Positions 23,184-35,335 of a DNA stretch of 64,000 bases are shown piece after piece (within the stretch, counting starts at the first letter, position 1; every line of letters starts with the position of its first letter). Source of the DNA: Lactuca virosa. Lineage: Eukaryota > Streptophyta > Magnoliopsida > Asterales > Asteraceae. Where the stretch lies: NCBI GenBank assembly GCA_928212115.1, contig CAKMRJ010003334.1, forward strand, positions 36,908,282 to 36,972,281, written 5' to 3'. Both the position numbers and the translations under genes were made by a program. The notes beneath the pieces were generated by a model. That model saw only the letters and a list, made by a program, of their open reading frames with translations. It did no database searches and was not told where the DNA came from.

Positions 23184-26100
23184 ATGAAGGTTCAGAAGGG
23201 GTTTGATAATATGTTAAAGAGGATTGCAGTGGTGTTACTTATTGGAATCATAGCTTTTGCATATCAGATCACCACTCCTCCGCCACCTAACCTCTGCGGT
23301 TCACCAGGTGGTCCGCCGGTCACCGGACCTCGAGTCACCCTCAGAGACGGTAGACATCTAGCCTATAACGAATACGGCGTCTCCAGAGAAACCGCCAACT
23401 ATAAAATCGTGTTCGTCCATGGATTCAGCTCTTGCCGCTTCGACGAATCGCTTTTCCATCAGGTAGTTTGACTTGAGTATGCTGTATATAGGCTTGACTA
23501 GATTGATTATATATACAAAACTGGAATTAAGCATCGTTTCGCCATGGACTGGATTTGCTTAATTTGTGAATGTGGATACGTTTTGTAGGAATTATTTGAA
23601 AAACTTAAGATCTACATGGTGACGTTCGATCGGCCGGGTTACGGGGAAAGCGATCCGGATCCGAAACGAACGATTAAAAGCTTAGCTTTGGATATGGAAG
23701 AACTTGCTGATAAACTGGAACTTGGTCATAAATTCTATGTAATTGGATATTCCATGGGTCAACAAGGAGCTTGGGGTAGCCTCAAGTACATTCCTCATCG
23801 GTAAGTTCAATACCATATACATACAATACATCCCAATTGGTTTCTCGAAAGGCGTTTCTGGGTTGTACTCTACTGTACAACCCAACAATGCCTATATTGT
23901 TTTTTAAGTAAAAAAAACATGTGGGGTCCATACTTGTCATGCTCCATTACCGGATCATGCGGATCGGAAATATCATGGTGCCAAAACTATAAGATTTCCA
24001 AAATCAGTTTACTTAATTTGGATAATGCCAAAAATAAAGAATTTAATGATAAGTGCCAATCTGTCAAAGTGATACAAAATTTTAGATTGTTCGTTAAAAA
24101 ATTAAAAGGATATTATTATATTGTTATAATAATATCTAAGTTTTGAAAAAATAGTGTGCGAATATTTCCATAAAAATTCTATCAATTTACAAATTATGCA
24201 TAATTTATAAAAATATATTTATGGTCTGTGATATTATTTTGCTGACTAATCTAACAAAAAAATATTAGTTACAAAATCAGTCATAGTTTGTAAATAATGT
24301 CACTTTTAAAGAAAAAAAAAGTTGATGGGTTTGAATTAGGGATAATGACTTAAAATGGTAACATATTTTTAGGTTTGTACACATTTAGTCATTGACTTTT
24401 TTTTTTGTCTAAATTTTCCCATTGAACTTGTTAAGCTGTTCAAAAAACATCCTTATGACCTACTATTGGAGGTTTAGCCGGTTTTCGGCGTTCTTGTGAG
24501 CTTCGGTGAGACTCCGGTCATCTTTTCCGACGAGTTTCCGACCAAAAACACCAAAAAAACACATACATAAACAAAAAACACCTAGATTCATGTTTTTTCC
24601 TCAAGAAATTCTTCAACCCCTTCAACCCAAATTGAACATCTTCAAGAACAACTAGATCTGAAAAATGAGTTCATCAAAATGTTTTCAGATTTGCATGTGA
24701 GTGTGTGTGTTTGTTAGATCTGAACAAAAATTCTCCAACCTTTCAATCGGTGTGTATGTGTGGATTTGTTAGATCAGAAAACACATACACAATCATGTTC
24801 ATCCCTTCAAACCCTTCGACCCAAAAATCATAAACCCATAAATCCTTCAACCACTTTAACCCAGATCAGAAAAAACGAGTTCATCGATGTGTGTGTGTTC
24901 ATCTTCTTCCCATAAATCAAAAGATCTTCAATCGAAGTTATGTTTTTGAGTTATAGTTTGAAATCAAGTTTCCATTTTTGTTCAAGAACACAATGAACTC
25001 GAATCTAAAAGTGTTCATGTGAAAAGTTTGAAGCTCGAAAATCATGTTTCCATTTTTGTTCAAGAACACACTGAACTCGAATCTGAAATCAAGTTCGTAT
25101 AAGAAATCGAGAATCATGAGTGTTTGTATGTTCTTGAACAGATGAAGATGACTTTTGGGTTTGTGTTTGTGTTCTTCATCATATTTGTGTTCTTGTTGTT
25201 CATCAGATCTGAAAACCAGAATAAATCTTTTTTGTTTGTGTTCTTGAAGGTCTGATGAGCTTTAAGATGAACTCGAGTTAGGGTTTTCAAACCCAAAAAT
25301 CATCGGAGTGTTGTTCCAGATCTTTTGTTCATCGTGTTCATCTTCTTTGTTCTTGGAAGTCAAGAAAGTACAAACAATGCAGCACAATGTACAAGTTCGT
25401 CGATGCATTATCTTTTGAACCAACTCAAACTCAAGAACATATATCATTATTTATCTCTCTAAAAATGATATTTAAGTGCAAGGTGTTTGATCTTCAAGCT
25501 AAATCACGATATGAAGACACCGAAGTTCATGTTCTTGAGTTCGTGTTCTTCGTTAACTTCGATTTTCCATTTCTGTTCAAGAACACAACTTTCATTTCTG
25601 GGTTTTTCTTCATGTTCTTCATTAGATTTTTTGATTTATGTTCTTGAGTTCATGTTTGGTTTAGATTTCTGGTTTGGAGATGAAGTAGTGTGTGTTGTTG
25701 ATCAAAAAATAAAAAATTAAATTATTTTAGATTTATGGTCGGAGACTCACCGGAGAAGACGACCGGAGTGTCGCCGGAGGTGGCAAATTTGCCGGAAACC
25801 GGTTTAACCTCCGATAGCAAGTCATAAGAATGTTATTTGAACAGTTGAACAAGTTCAATAGGAAAATATGGACAAAAAAAAATATTAGTGACTAAATGTG
25901 TACAAACTGAAAAATATGTTACCGTTTTAAGTCATTATCCCTTTGTTTTACCATACCTCCAATCCATAACCTCATTCTCAAATCTATCATTTTTTTTTGG
26001 TTAACTATTTCATAAAAAATAAGATAATATAATAGAATATGAATAATCTCGTAAATAATATATTAGCTGCAAACTTGCAAAAATATTTTTTACAAAATTG

Positions 26101-26781
26101 AGTAATTGGTGCTGAAAAATCATGGGGTTTTTGCGAACAGGTTAGCCGGCGTGGCCTTAATTGCACCGGTTGTGAACTACTGGTGGTCTAGTTTTCCGAC
26201 CAACTTATCGTTGGAGGCCTACAAATTACAACCACGTCAAGATCAATTCGCAGTCGGCGTTTCACACTACGCGCCATGGCTAGTCTACTGGTGGAACACC
26301 CAGCGATGGTTCCCCGGCTCCAGCGTCATCGCCGGAAAACCTAATTTCTCAGCTTCCGATTGGGATCTCATCTCCAAGCTTCGAGGCGACGGATCACCAA
26401 CACCAAAGGTAAAACCAACCCTAAATTCCGTTTTCAAACTCTTGTATTGGAAATCGAAAACTGAGATATGACGATCGTGAACAGGATTACGTAAGGCAAC
26501 AAGGACTAGAGGAATCGATTTTTATGGATATGAAGGTCGGATTTGGGAAATGGGAGTTTGATCCGATGGAGATTGAGAATCCGTTCCCGGAGAAGGAGGG
26601 GAGTGTTCATTTGTGGCATGGAGATGAAGATGGGCTTGTGCCTGTGAGTTTGCAGAGATACATAGCGAAGAAGCTGCCATGGATTCATTACCATGAGCTA
26701 CCTGGTGTTGGCCATTTGCTACCAAATTATGATGGTAAGAAAGAAGCCATTTTAAAGTCTCTTCTGCTAGGAGAATACTAA
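23184..26781 (+). CDS. Membrane-anchored alpha/beta hydrolase
   Basis: Four coding exons (23184-23462, 23589-23800, 26141-26408, 26485-26781) join in frame to about 351 residues; all introns are GT-AG. Residues 13-31 (KRIAVVLLIGIIAFAYQIT) are a signal anchor, followed by PPPPNLCGSPGGPPVTGPR. The fold signatures are FVHGFSS (oxyanion loop), FDRPGYGESDP, and the nucleophile elbow GYSMGQ. The probable acid is the second D of HGDEDGLVP and the His lies in GVGHLLP. The family is the plant uncharacterised alpha/beta hydrolases; the substrate is unknown. Relatives usually have G-x-S-M-G-G, and here the base after MG encodes Gln. The ATG at 23184 is the first in frame. Intron 2 is 2.3 kb because it holds a MULE-like insertion. 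The gene converges with the one at 27375-30574. Confidence 0.88.
24339..25941. mobile_element. MULE-like non-autonomous element inside hydrolase intron 2
   Basis: The ends are long inverted repeats of about 150 bp. The left one begins GGGATAATGACTTAAAATGG at 24339, and its complement ends at 25941. Flanking 9-bp repeats are TTTGAATTA (24330-24338) and TTTGTTTTA (25942-25950), seven of nine matching. Long TIRs with a 9-bp duplication point to a Mutator-like element. The interior is rich in TTCTTGAGTTC and GAACACAA words, including a repeat of about 40 bp at roughly 24975 and 25055. It has no transposase; frames of 60-90 codons inside are low complexity. Confidence 0.75.
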
Positions 26782-27374
26782 TACTCATAGTTTTGGTGTT
26801 TTAGGCATTCATCATATATGTTAGATCTTGAATGTAGTTGTTTGTTTATGTGTAATGTGATGAATTGATCATGTTTGTAGCAGGCAGTGAGTTTCCATAT
26901 TGTCATATTGAACATGTAATCTCATGTATACATATCCTATTCAAAGGGTAATTGAAGCAAAGATTAGAAATACACTTTATATCAAGGCAACAAAAGAGAC
27001 TACTTGAAAAACAACTAAATAGGAACACTTGTATTACTTTAACAACTTTACAACTACACTTATGAGGTACTTACAAATGAAAACGAGAGAAATATTTATG
27101 CTTGAGAATTGAGTTCCTCCCATAAAACAAATTGAATGGACAAGAATATGAAAAGTCAAATCCTTGTGTAGGATTCTACTATAAGTCAAGTAGGTAAATC
27201 GTGCATACCCACAAGTCGAATTTGCTCCAACTTTGACCCCAACATTTTTTTTTTGAGCATGTAACTAAAAATTCTTATACGTACAACAACATGAACTCTG
27301 AAATATATTAAATGAAACCTTAGTACCTACACTTACATGGTACACTTTTTTGTGTATTTTTTTTTTTTCAACAT
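26782..27374. other. Convergent intergenic spacer
   Basis: This spacer lies between the stop codons of two convergent genes. It should hold both 3' UTRs and polyadenylation sites. No other feature is seen. Confidence 0.6.
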
Positions 27375-28981
27375 TTACTTCTTACTACCACGGCTGATTT
27401 TGATTTTGCCACGTAGTTTCTCAATCCTCTTTATTTTTCTCTGTTGTTGCAACATTTTCATCCAACTCATTTTCTTTCCCATCTTCCCACCACTACTACT
27501 ACTTTTCCCACTTACACCCTTTGGAACTATCTTTTTCTCACTTTTACCCTTCTTGGGTTTCTTGGGATCACGAGTAGTATGTTTCAAGAAACCACCCACA
27601 AGTGCCTTCAACTGACCTTTCTGGTTTTTTTCTGCTATTTTATGAACCACCAACTGTTTCTGATTCTTGTCAACCACCTTTTCTCCATGAACCTCCTCTT
27701 TCTTCTTCCCATGGTCATGGTCAACCGCCTTTCCTCCATGAACCTCCTCTTTCTTCTTCCCATGGTCATGGTCAACCACCTTTCCTCCATGAAGCTCCTC
27801 CTTCTTCTTCCCATGGTCATGGTCAACCACCTTTTCTCCATGAGCCTCATCCTTTTTCTTATGGTCAACGGCTTTTTCTGCATGCTTTTGTGAGGATTTT
27901 TTGTGATTGTCTACATCACCATGATCTTTTCCTGTATGATCTGAGGATGATTTTTTATGATCATCTTCAACATCATGATGATGGTGGTGATGGTGGTGGT
28001 GGTGATGGTGGAAGATGAATCCCAACTTTTCTTTAAGTTGCTTCAACCTCCCAACTTTTCCAATCTTTGGTTCTTCCTGATTGCCCCTTTTGTTACCCTT
28101 TGTTGCAACCGCCATCTTTAACTTCGACCTTGAAGTTGACTTTGACCCTGAAGATTCATCCGAGCTAATCTTCGATTCTTTCTCTTTCTGATTACCCTTT
28201 TTGTACCACTTTGTTGGAACCATGCTCTTTGACTTTGACTTTAACTTTGACTTTGACCCTGAAGATTCATCTGAGCTAATCTTTGGTTCTTTCTCTTTTT
28301 GATCACCCCTTTTGTACCACTTTGTTGGAACCATCATCTTTGACTTTGATTTTGACTTTGACCTTGTAGTTGACTTTGAACCTGAAGATGCATCTGAGCT
28401 AATCTTTGGTTCTTTTTCTTTTTGTTTACCCCTTTTGTAGCACTTTATTGGAACCATACTCTTTGATTTTGACTTGGACCTTGAAGTTGACTTTGACCCT
28501 GAAGATTCTTCATCTGAGCTAATCTTCGGTTCTTTTTCTTTCTGATTACCCCTTTTGTACCACTTTGTCATAACCATACTCTTTGATTTTGACTTTGACC
28601 CTGAAGATTTATCTGAGCTAATCTTGGGTTCTTTTTCTTTTTGATTACCCCTTTTGCCCCACTTTGTTGGAACCATACTCTTTGATTTTGACTTTGACCC
28701 TGAAGATTCATCTGTGCTAATCTTCGGTTCTTTCTGTTTACCCCTTTTGTACCCCTTTGTTGGAACCATCCTCTTTGGCGTTGACTTTGACCTTGAAGTT
28801 GATTTTGACCCCGAAGATTCATCTGAGCTAATCTTTGAATCTTTCTTATTACCCCTTTTGTAACCCTTTGTTGGAACCTTCCTCTTTGACTTTGACCTTG
28901 GTGTTGACTTCGACCCTGAAGATTCATCTTCATCTGAGCTACTCATGGAAGGACTCTGATCAGGGCTTGAAACCGAATACA

Positions 28982-29015
<34 letters not shown>

Positions 29016-30574
29016 TTCATGGCCTTTGTAAGATCCTTCCATGTCACTACAAGTAGCATAATCTTGTTGACTTTCACTTTGACTTCTCAAACTTGATGAA
29101 TAATTTGAGCTTGAAACTGGACTATCTGAAGTCACCGGAGAAACCGATCTTTTCCGGTCAACCACCGCGTGTTTCCCTCTGTGATGATCCGGTTTCTTTC
29201 GCCTTGTGATTTCAGTTTCTTGAAGTTGATTATTATGTCTGCCATGGAGGGTTGACTTAACAGGTGGGGTCACCCATTGGCTAATTGTTTCCCTTTTAAC
29301 CATCTGTAAAGCTTGATTCTTGTTGGGAATTTTAGTCAAACTTGAAGAGACTCCAGAAGCATGATAAAGATTATTATAAGTTTTCTCTAGTAAATAATCA
29401 TGCTGGTTTTCTTGATTGAACATTTCACTTGGACTAACATTTTCAGATGTTTGACCAATGGGCAACACCATATTGACCACTCTTGTAGCGAGTGGTTGAG
29501 CTTGCAAGGTCAACTCCCCATGCCATGGATCACTTCTACCAACAGAATAGTTTCCAATCTGACTAAATTGACCCCGGGAATCATTTTCAAGAAGATTGAC
29601 ACGATTCGATGCTAGTTGCAAAGCCGAAATGCAAGATTCTATTTGTTGGATTTTAGCAGAAGCTTCTCTTGATATTTGATCATCTTCATCAATTTGATTA
29701 TATAAAGTCAGTGATTTCGGAAAGTCAACTGTTGATGAACATGGGAATCCTCCAACTCCAACTTCATAGGTGGTTGGGTTATTTTGATCTTCCCAACTTC
29801 TTTTATGATTTTGACGCTGGTTATCTTGAACTTGACTTAATTCTTTGGTCAACTGTTTGACTTTTGGTTTTTGGCATACACGGCATCGTTTCAGTTTGAT
29901 GTCTGGTTCATCTGCTAAGATTCCTTTTGACTGACCAAAAGAAAATTCTTGACTTCTTGGCTCATTGAAGATCCCTTGACTGGTTCTTAAGTCAAGATTC
30001 TGCAGACTTGGAAATTGGGTAGTTGACCACAGGTTATAGTAAGATGGTCTGAATTGAGTACCTACCATCTGATCATATAACCAATTACAATTCTAGTGTC
30101 AATTTTATATTACTTTCAGAAAGAAAGAAATTTCAGGTCATTGAATACCTTTGCATGAGCCTCAAAAGCTTTTTTGGCACTAGCATCCAGTAAATTTAGT
30201 AGTAGTTGTCTTGCGTTCTTGTCCAACTATTTCAGAACAAATATAAATCAAGGGATCGATTAATTAGCATATGAAAGAAGAAAGAACACGGAAACATACA
30301 TAGATGCTGCAATGGAAGTAGATCACAATAGAATCAGTCAAATTCTTGATGAATCAATTGGCATCAAGGATTCATTTTTATAAAATTGCGAAGTGTCTGA
30401 ACAAAACCTTATTTTAAGTTTGTAACTATATCAAATTAAAGTTTGGAGAAGAGTACGACATACAGAAGCAAAAAGACTTACATTTTCAGAGACACGTTGT
30501 TGGTCGTTTACAAGAAGGTCATATAATCGTCTCAAGGAGAGTAGCTCTGATCGTAGGTCCTCTGGATCCATCAT
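27375..30574 (-). CDS. Large Ser/Lys/His-repeat protein, possibly KOKOPELLI-like
   Basis: Three coding exons on the minus strand (30482-30574, 30149-30226, 27375-30068) join in frame to about 954 residues. The N-terminus is a short helical module, DPEDLRSELLSLRRLYDLL, then DKNARQLLLNLLDASAKKAFEAHAK. A CRVCQKPK motif follows in exon 3. The middle is Ser-rich with an (ES)n run. Then come about eight units of the type ISSDESSGSKS...PTKWYKRG. A GRLKQLKEKLGFIF segment precedes 12 consecutive His. Four units of VDHDHGKKKEE follow, and a Lys-rich tail. The N-terminal module and the LG-IF-polyHis arrangement recall plant proteins annotated KOKOPELLI-like, named for an Arabidopsis pollen gene; this is from memory. 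No enzymatic domain is visible. The protein is probably nuclear and disordered. A truncated copy lies at 63244-64000. Confidence 0.8.
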
Positions 30575-31647
30575 CTGTGACTAGAACTCCGCAAAAACTG
30601 AAAGAATTGTACAGATTAATTTAAGCCAATGATACTTCATACTTTTATGGCGATATTGTTTTCTAATCACATTGTTGACAGAGAAAGAGAACCATATGCC
30701 TGTTTCGACTTTCCCGATTTCAGAATGTTCTCTCATTACCCACAATCTGATCGTCGGGTCTTGTAGGGCAAGTGGACAGCGCTAAATAGTAAATACTGTT
30801 AGATTGTTGAATTTACAAACACAAATGAAAGAAAAAGTAAATATTAAAAGTGGTATTTCGAAATCTGTACTCCAAAAGAAAAGAAGCCAAATTCATGGAG
30901 GGAGAATATGATCAGCGAACATCAAAAGCCATGTTTCTGTCATCAAGTAATCAATTTGTATATAGAATCCCAAGTACCTTCAATAACGTAAGTTACTGAC
31001 GAACCACACAGCCAAAACAAATACACAGATAATTCGATCGTCGTACAACGTAAATTCTAAGAATAAGACCGACAAATTCAGGTTTTTTCTGGTCTAAACT
31101 TTAAACCCATTCGATAACGGCCGCCATTCTCTTGAAAAGAATTCTTATACTCCTTACATTTGCCGGGAAAAACAGCGACGAGCCCCCTCTTTTCACAGAA
31201 TCATACAAATATCACTATATTTCACAAAATTTTAGAAATTGTCCTTGAATTTAATAAAATTACAAAAATGGTTCTGCATTTCACAAAATTACAGAAAGAG
31301 CCCCTTAGTAATAGCAGAATTACAGAAATGTTCCCATTTTTTCCACAAAAATACACAAATGTTCCTGCCTAATGATCAAATAATAGAAATGGCTTCTACA
31401 TTTCAAGGGTGCTCGAACCCGACTATGTAGTGAAGAAAGATTGTGTATCGGAATCGACGGTTCTCGACCGATAAATGTTTCACGATGCTTAAGTTGCAAA
31501 TATGAAGAGGGTTTCAAGTTGACTCCCAGATGCCTGATGGGTCGGTTCATAAAGGGGTCGGAGAATTAATTTTTACTGTTCTTATGGTATGGGATTTAAT
31601 CATTGTGGGCATATGTAGGTCGACATAGAATAAAGTGGAATGGTAGG
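30575..31647. other. 5' flank of the KOKOPELLI-like gene
   Basis: The promoter side of the minus-strand gene, with no coding region. At 31195-31400 about six diverged units of roughly 36 bp carry the word TTCACAAAATTACAGAAA(T)G, a decayed minisatellite. Confidence 0.5.
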
Positions 31648-31819
31648 TTATAGGTGCATTTTATACACCTATTTTGCATGTTTAATTCTGTCATTTCATT
31701 GCATTTTACTTCATAATTCTTGCATTTAGTTAATAGTTGGGGCGCTTCCATGTTTTATTCAGATTGTCTGGTACTTCATTATTTTTGAATTATTTTGTAG
31801 GCATTGCGGCTATCTGGAG
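31648..31819 (+). mobile_element. Athila-like LTR start fragment, + orientation
   Basis: TTATAGGTGCATTTTATACACC and the 150 bp after it follow the same order of words as the start of the LTR at 41053, but are diverged. The fragment is cut at 31819, where an oppositely oriented LTR begins. Confidence 0.45.
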
Positions 31820-32954
31820 TGTTAAAACGCGTTGTTAAAGTCTAAACAAATAAAAATAACTGATTGGTTGCACTAATGGGTAGCACAGAGAAGTAGGTTT
31901 GAATCCACATAGGACATAGCCTAAGAGTCAACACCTCTTTGGGTAAGGCACATACTAGTCAGAAACATAAAATATAAAAATGAGATTTTTTGTTCAGAAT
32001 ATTAATAACTAAAAATTGCACTGAAATGAAGTAAATAAATTCAGTAATAAAAAGTGTTGCAGTTCAACTACGACTTTCCTAATTATGCAATTAATCCAGA
32101 TCTGGTTATTTAATATGCATTCTATCTAAGGTGGTACTGAAAACCACTAACAAGCTCTAGTAAGTTCTCTTTTACCAAATTAATTAACTAAAACAAACTC
32201 TTCAGTTAATCTCAACTTTTTACTACCCTAATCAAACAAGCTCTGAATCAAATCAGAAAAACAACATTATGAACAGTGTAAAATTCTCAGTAATATTCAA
32301 TATTTCTCACAAGCTCGGAAGCGTAAAAATATATGATTTTCAATTTATATCAAAATTAAATCCCAACATATAACCAATCTGATACTTGTTACTTATTATC
32401 AATTTATCAAAACATTTACGGATTTCAACAACTAATTAATTAGAATGATTTAAATCTAATCAGGTGATCACTCTAAAAAGAACTAAAAATGAAACATTCA
32501 TGAAGCATTGAAACCACTAGATAGAAACACAAAGTAAAAAACAAATCTAATGATTTATCACATAAAAAGTACTGATCTTTTACAGAATTAAAAACTTGGG
32601 TTTTAGCCATACATGGTGTAACACCCTGTTCGGGATCATTCGGTGATTCGGGGCTGTGACCCGAAGATAATTTATCATAAGGCTTCGGGCCTTGGGGAAA
32701 AAAGATATTTAGACCCCTTTGGATGTGGGTAATGTAGATTAGGTGACCCGAGAGTTCGGTTGGTGCTTTGGAGCCCAAGGGCATAACCGTAAAGTGATAG
32801 TTTGAGCCTTTTATGAATTTTGGATTTAAGTTCGGTAAGATTTAAAGCAAAGGATATTTGATAGGGTTGTAGAGATTCTCAACACCTTTCCATGGATCGG
32901 AGTTGAAACGAAGAAGTTATGACTGTTTGAAGTTAGGGCAGTTTTGGGTTGAGT

Positions 32955-33065
32955 CGCGTACGTTGGGCGTACTCAACGTGTACGTTGGGCGTAATAGGGC
33001 ATCCGTAGTATGTTGGGCGTAAATTGAGTACGTTGTGCGTAAATTGAGTACGTTGTGCGTACGTG
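32955..33065. repeat. GTACGTTGGGCGTAC word cluster upstream of the TATA box
   Basis: Five to six copies of GTACGTTGGGCGTA(C) and close variants occur here. Each is an imperfect palindrome with GTACG and CGTAC arms. A second cluster lies at 33868-33978, downstream of the TATA box. Confidence 0.85.
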
Positions 33066-34254
33066 ATCAGTGCCCAAACACTATTTTCGTGGTTTGAGCC
33101 CTATTTAAGCTCCTTAACTCCCCCAAACTCATTCAATTCTCAACATCCACCTCTCCAACACCTTCACTTGTAACCCTAACCCTAGATTGAGCCTTGTGAG
33201 CAAAAAGGTGTTTTTAAGTGTTTTGGAGTGTTCTTGGAGAACCTTAGAGAAAAAGGAACCCATTGAAGAAGTGTTGGTTGCATTAGAGCTTGTAAATCCA
33301 GACTTTGTTCACCTTGATCTTTCTTCTAAAGGTATAAAGTTTGAATCTTGATGATGAAATTGTTAGATCTAACTAGTTTTGGGTGTTATGAGCTTTTAGT
33401 CACTTTAAGTGCATAAAGTTTAGATCTTGAAAGTTTGTGACCTTGTTATGAATAAAGTTGGAAACTTTATCCATCTAAACATCATTTTGATTCAGATCTG
33501 AAGGTTGAAGACTTGTACTTAGTGAATTAAGTTGAAAAAGATGCATTTTTGGGTCCCTTTGAGACTTAAAAACTAGATCTTGTTTGTTGGGACCATTCTA
33601 ATGGATAAAGTTGGAAACTTTATCCATTATAGAGCTGTTATGAACCATAAAAATGTGATATTGGCCCTTCTATCCCTTCCATACAAGAGTTGTGATGTCT
33701 TATTGGGTTAAGAACTTAGGGTTTTAGACAATAAGCACTTTATAGCCATGCAAAGTCATAAACTTGGAAACTTTATGACTTAGGACATCATTTTGGGCTT
33801 GGATCTGAGTTTTGGACGTAAGGGCTTAATGAAATAAGCTCTTAATGGAGTTTTGGGACTGAGTTGCATACGTTAGGCATACTTAGTGGTATGTTGCGCG
33901 TACGCGGTCAGCGCCCTGCTTTTGGTTAACATCAGAGTACGTTGGGCGTACTCTCTTGGTATGCAGGGCGTACTCCGCTGGGAAGAAATATTGACTTTTG
34001 GACATTGAATGTTGACCGTTGACTTTGACTAGGGTTGACCAAGTTTGACCTAAGGGAATTTTGGGTAATTTGATTTATAGTTTGAGATTTAGGTTCCTGT
34101 TAATTGTATAAGTGACCGGTAGAGATAGCTTTTAGAGTAGTGATCATTGCAACTATTCTTTGAGACTATGAGGTGGGTCTTCTCACTGTATCCATGGGTC
34201 GAAGGCACCAATGTCGGCCATTACTTGTTATGTGGAATGCTAGTTGTCTCTGTG

Positions 34255-34480
34255 ATGCTTGCATGAAAGACCATGATTTGGCTTCTGGCAATTGTACGAA
34301 AGACCAAGATCTAGCCCCTGGCAATTGTATAGAAGACCATGATCTAGCCCCTGACAGTTGTATGAAAGACCGGGATCTGGCCCCTGACACTTGAATGTAA
34401 GACCGGGATTTGGCCCTCGGCATTGTAAGGAAAGACCACAGGGGTAGCCCATGATACTTGTATGTTTTGGTATGTGGTAT
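34255..34480 (+). repeat. Minisatellite of about 33 bp in the solo LTR
   Basis: Six to seven diverged tandem units follow the pattern GAAAGACC.(A/G)GAT.TGGCCCCTG.CA.TTGTAT. They give spurious repetitive frames on both strands. Unit-to-unit variation and the lack of unique spacers exclude a CRISPR-like array. Confidence 0.85.
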
Positions 34481-35039
34481 TTTGGGGAACTCACTAAGCT
34501 TTGTGCTTACAGTTTCATATTTATGGTTTCAGGTATTTTAGGTTTGAAAGGGAAGAGCCCGACGTGACTGCACAACATCCCCCAGAGTTTTCCGCATTGA
34601 CAATTAATGATATTACTCTGATGTTTAAATAATATATTCATTTTGATCGGTTTTGGAACAACTCGTTTGTATGATTTATTGTTTTAAAAATGAAAAAAAT
34701 TTACCTTGGATTTTTGGAGCGTTACACATGGCTAAAATCAGATCTAGAACAATAAAAAAGTAAATTAAAAGATAAAACTAAACTAATTTGACTAACTGGT
34801 CGGATCGCAATATTCAGATCTTCATATCTTGTCAGAAAACGTCAAAAACGCTGGAAAACGTCTAAAAAGGCTATGAAACTCATCTGCAGTCATCTAGGGT
34901 TCAACTGAGAAGATAAGGGAGTATTTATAGGTCAGAAACAAAAGCAAATAAGGACGGAAGATTTACACGTTCTTGTTTTGGGATATACAATCGTGTTTTT
35001 CTGTAAACGTGTGTCCAACGCCAGTTAAATAAAGTACGT

Positions 35040-35250
35040 TGCTATTTATGGACTCAAAAAAGAAAACACGATCGTGTTTTTGAGAACCATGGTCATGTTT
35101 TTGATCGTGGAGTGTCTTCGAGGTTTTTTCAAGGTGAAATAAGTTGTGGGATGAAAAGCATGATTGTGTTTTTTTTCCATGATCGCGTTTTTTTTCCATG
35201 ATCGCGTTTTTTTTCAATGATCGTTTTTTCCATGATTGTGTTTTTTTTCA
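35040..35250 (-). repeat. CACGATCGTG palindromes and T8-CATGATCGCG tandem in the Athila-like LTR
   Basis: A perfect 18-bp palindrome with centre CGATCG lies at 35063-35080. From 35155 to 35245, four to five tandem units of about 20 bp combine a T8 tract with CATGATCGCG or variants. On the minus strand these lie upstream of the LTR TATA (CTATAAATACTCCC near 34920-34933). Confidence 0.8.
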
Positions 35251-35335
35251 AAAGCTCCAAAATGCATAAATTCTCATTTCTTCGTTTTGTGTTGGCTGAG
35301 TGAATACGATATACGACTCTCTGTTACCCCGAATG

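Larger units (their letters stand above)
32617..34726 (+). mobile_element. Chromovirus-like solo LTR, 2.1 kb
   Basis: It starts TGTAACACCC, ends GCGTTACA and is flanked by CATGG at 32612-32616 and 34727-34731. There is no internal coding region. It carries two clusters of TACGTTGGGCGTAC words, a CCTATTTAAGC TATA box near 33101, a minisatellite at 34255-34480, and the AACTCACTAAGCTT..GTGCTTAC block near 34488. Confidence 0.88.
31820..35335 (-). mobile_element. Athila-like LTR, minus strand, split by a solo LTR
   Basis: The two parts are 31820-32616 and 34732-35335. The sequence matches, on the opposite strand, the LTR of the element at 41053-42601 and the LTR at 62459-63243. Shared features are the TTGCACTAATGGGTAGCA and CCTCTTTG.GTAAGGCACATA blocks and the ACAAGCTCT..TTAACTAAAACAA region. 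The LTR 3' end (TTTAACA on the minus strand) is at 31820, with no primer-binding site beyond it, so it is a 3' or solo LTR. Its 5' end is cut at 35335 by the next element. The core promoter region has repeated GATCGTG/CACGATC words. Confidence 0.7.

Noticed and set aside
27444..28018. Plus-strand frames with HEPPLSSSHGHGQPP repeats
   Set aside because: They are antisense shadows of the VDHDHGKKKEE repeats of the minus-strand gene.
34166..34494. CRISPR-like or repeat-protein reading of the 33-bp units
   Set aside because: Units are contiguous and diverged with no spacers, and lie inside a solo LTR. It is a minisatellite.
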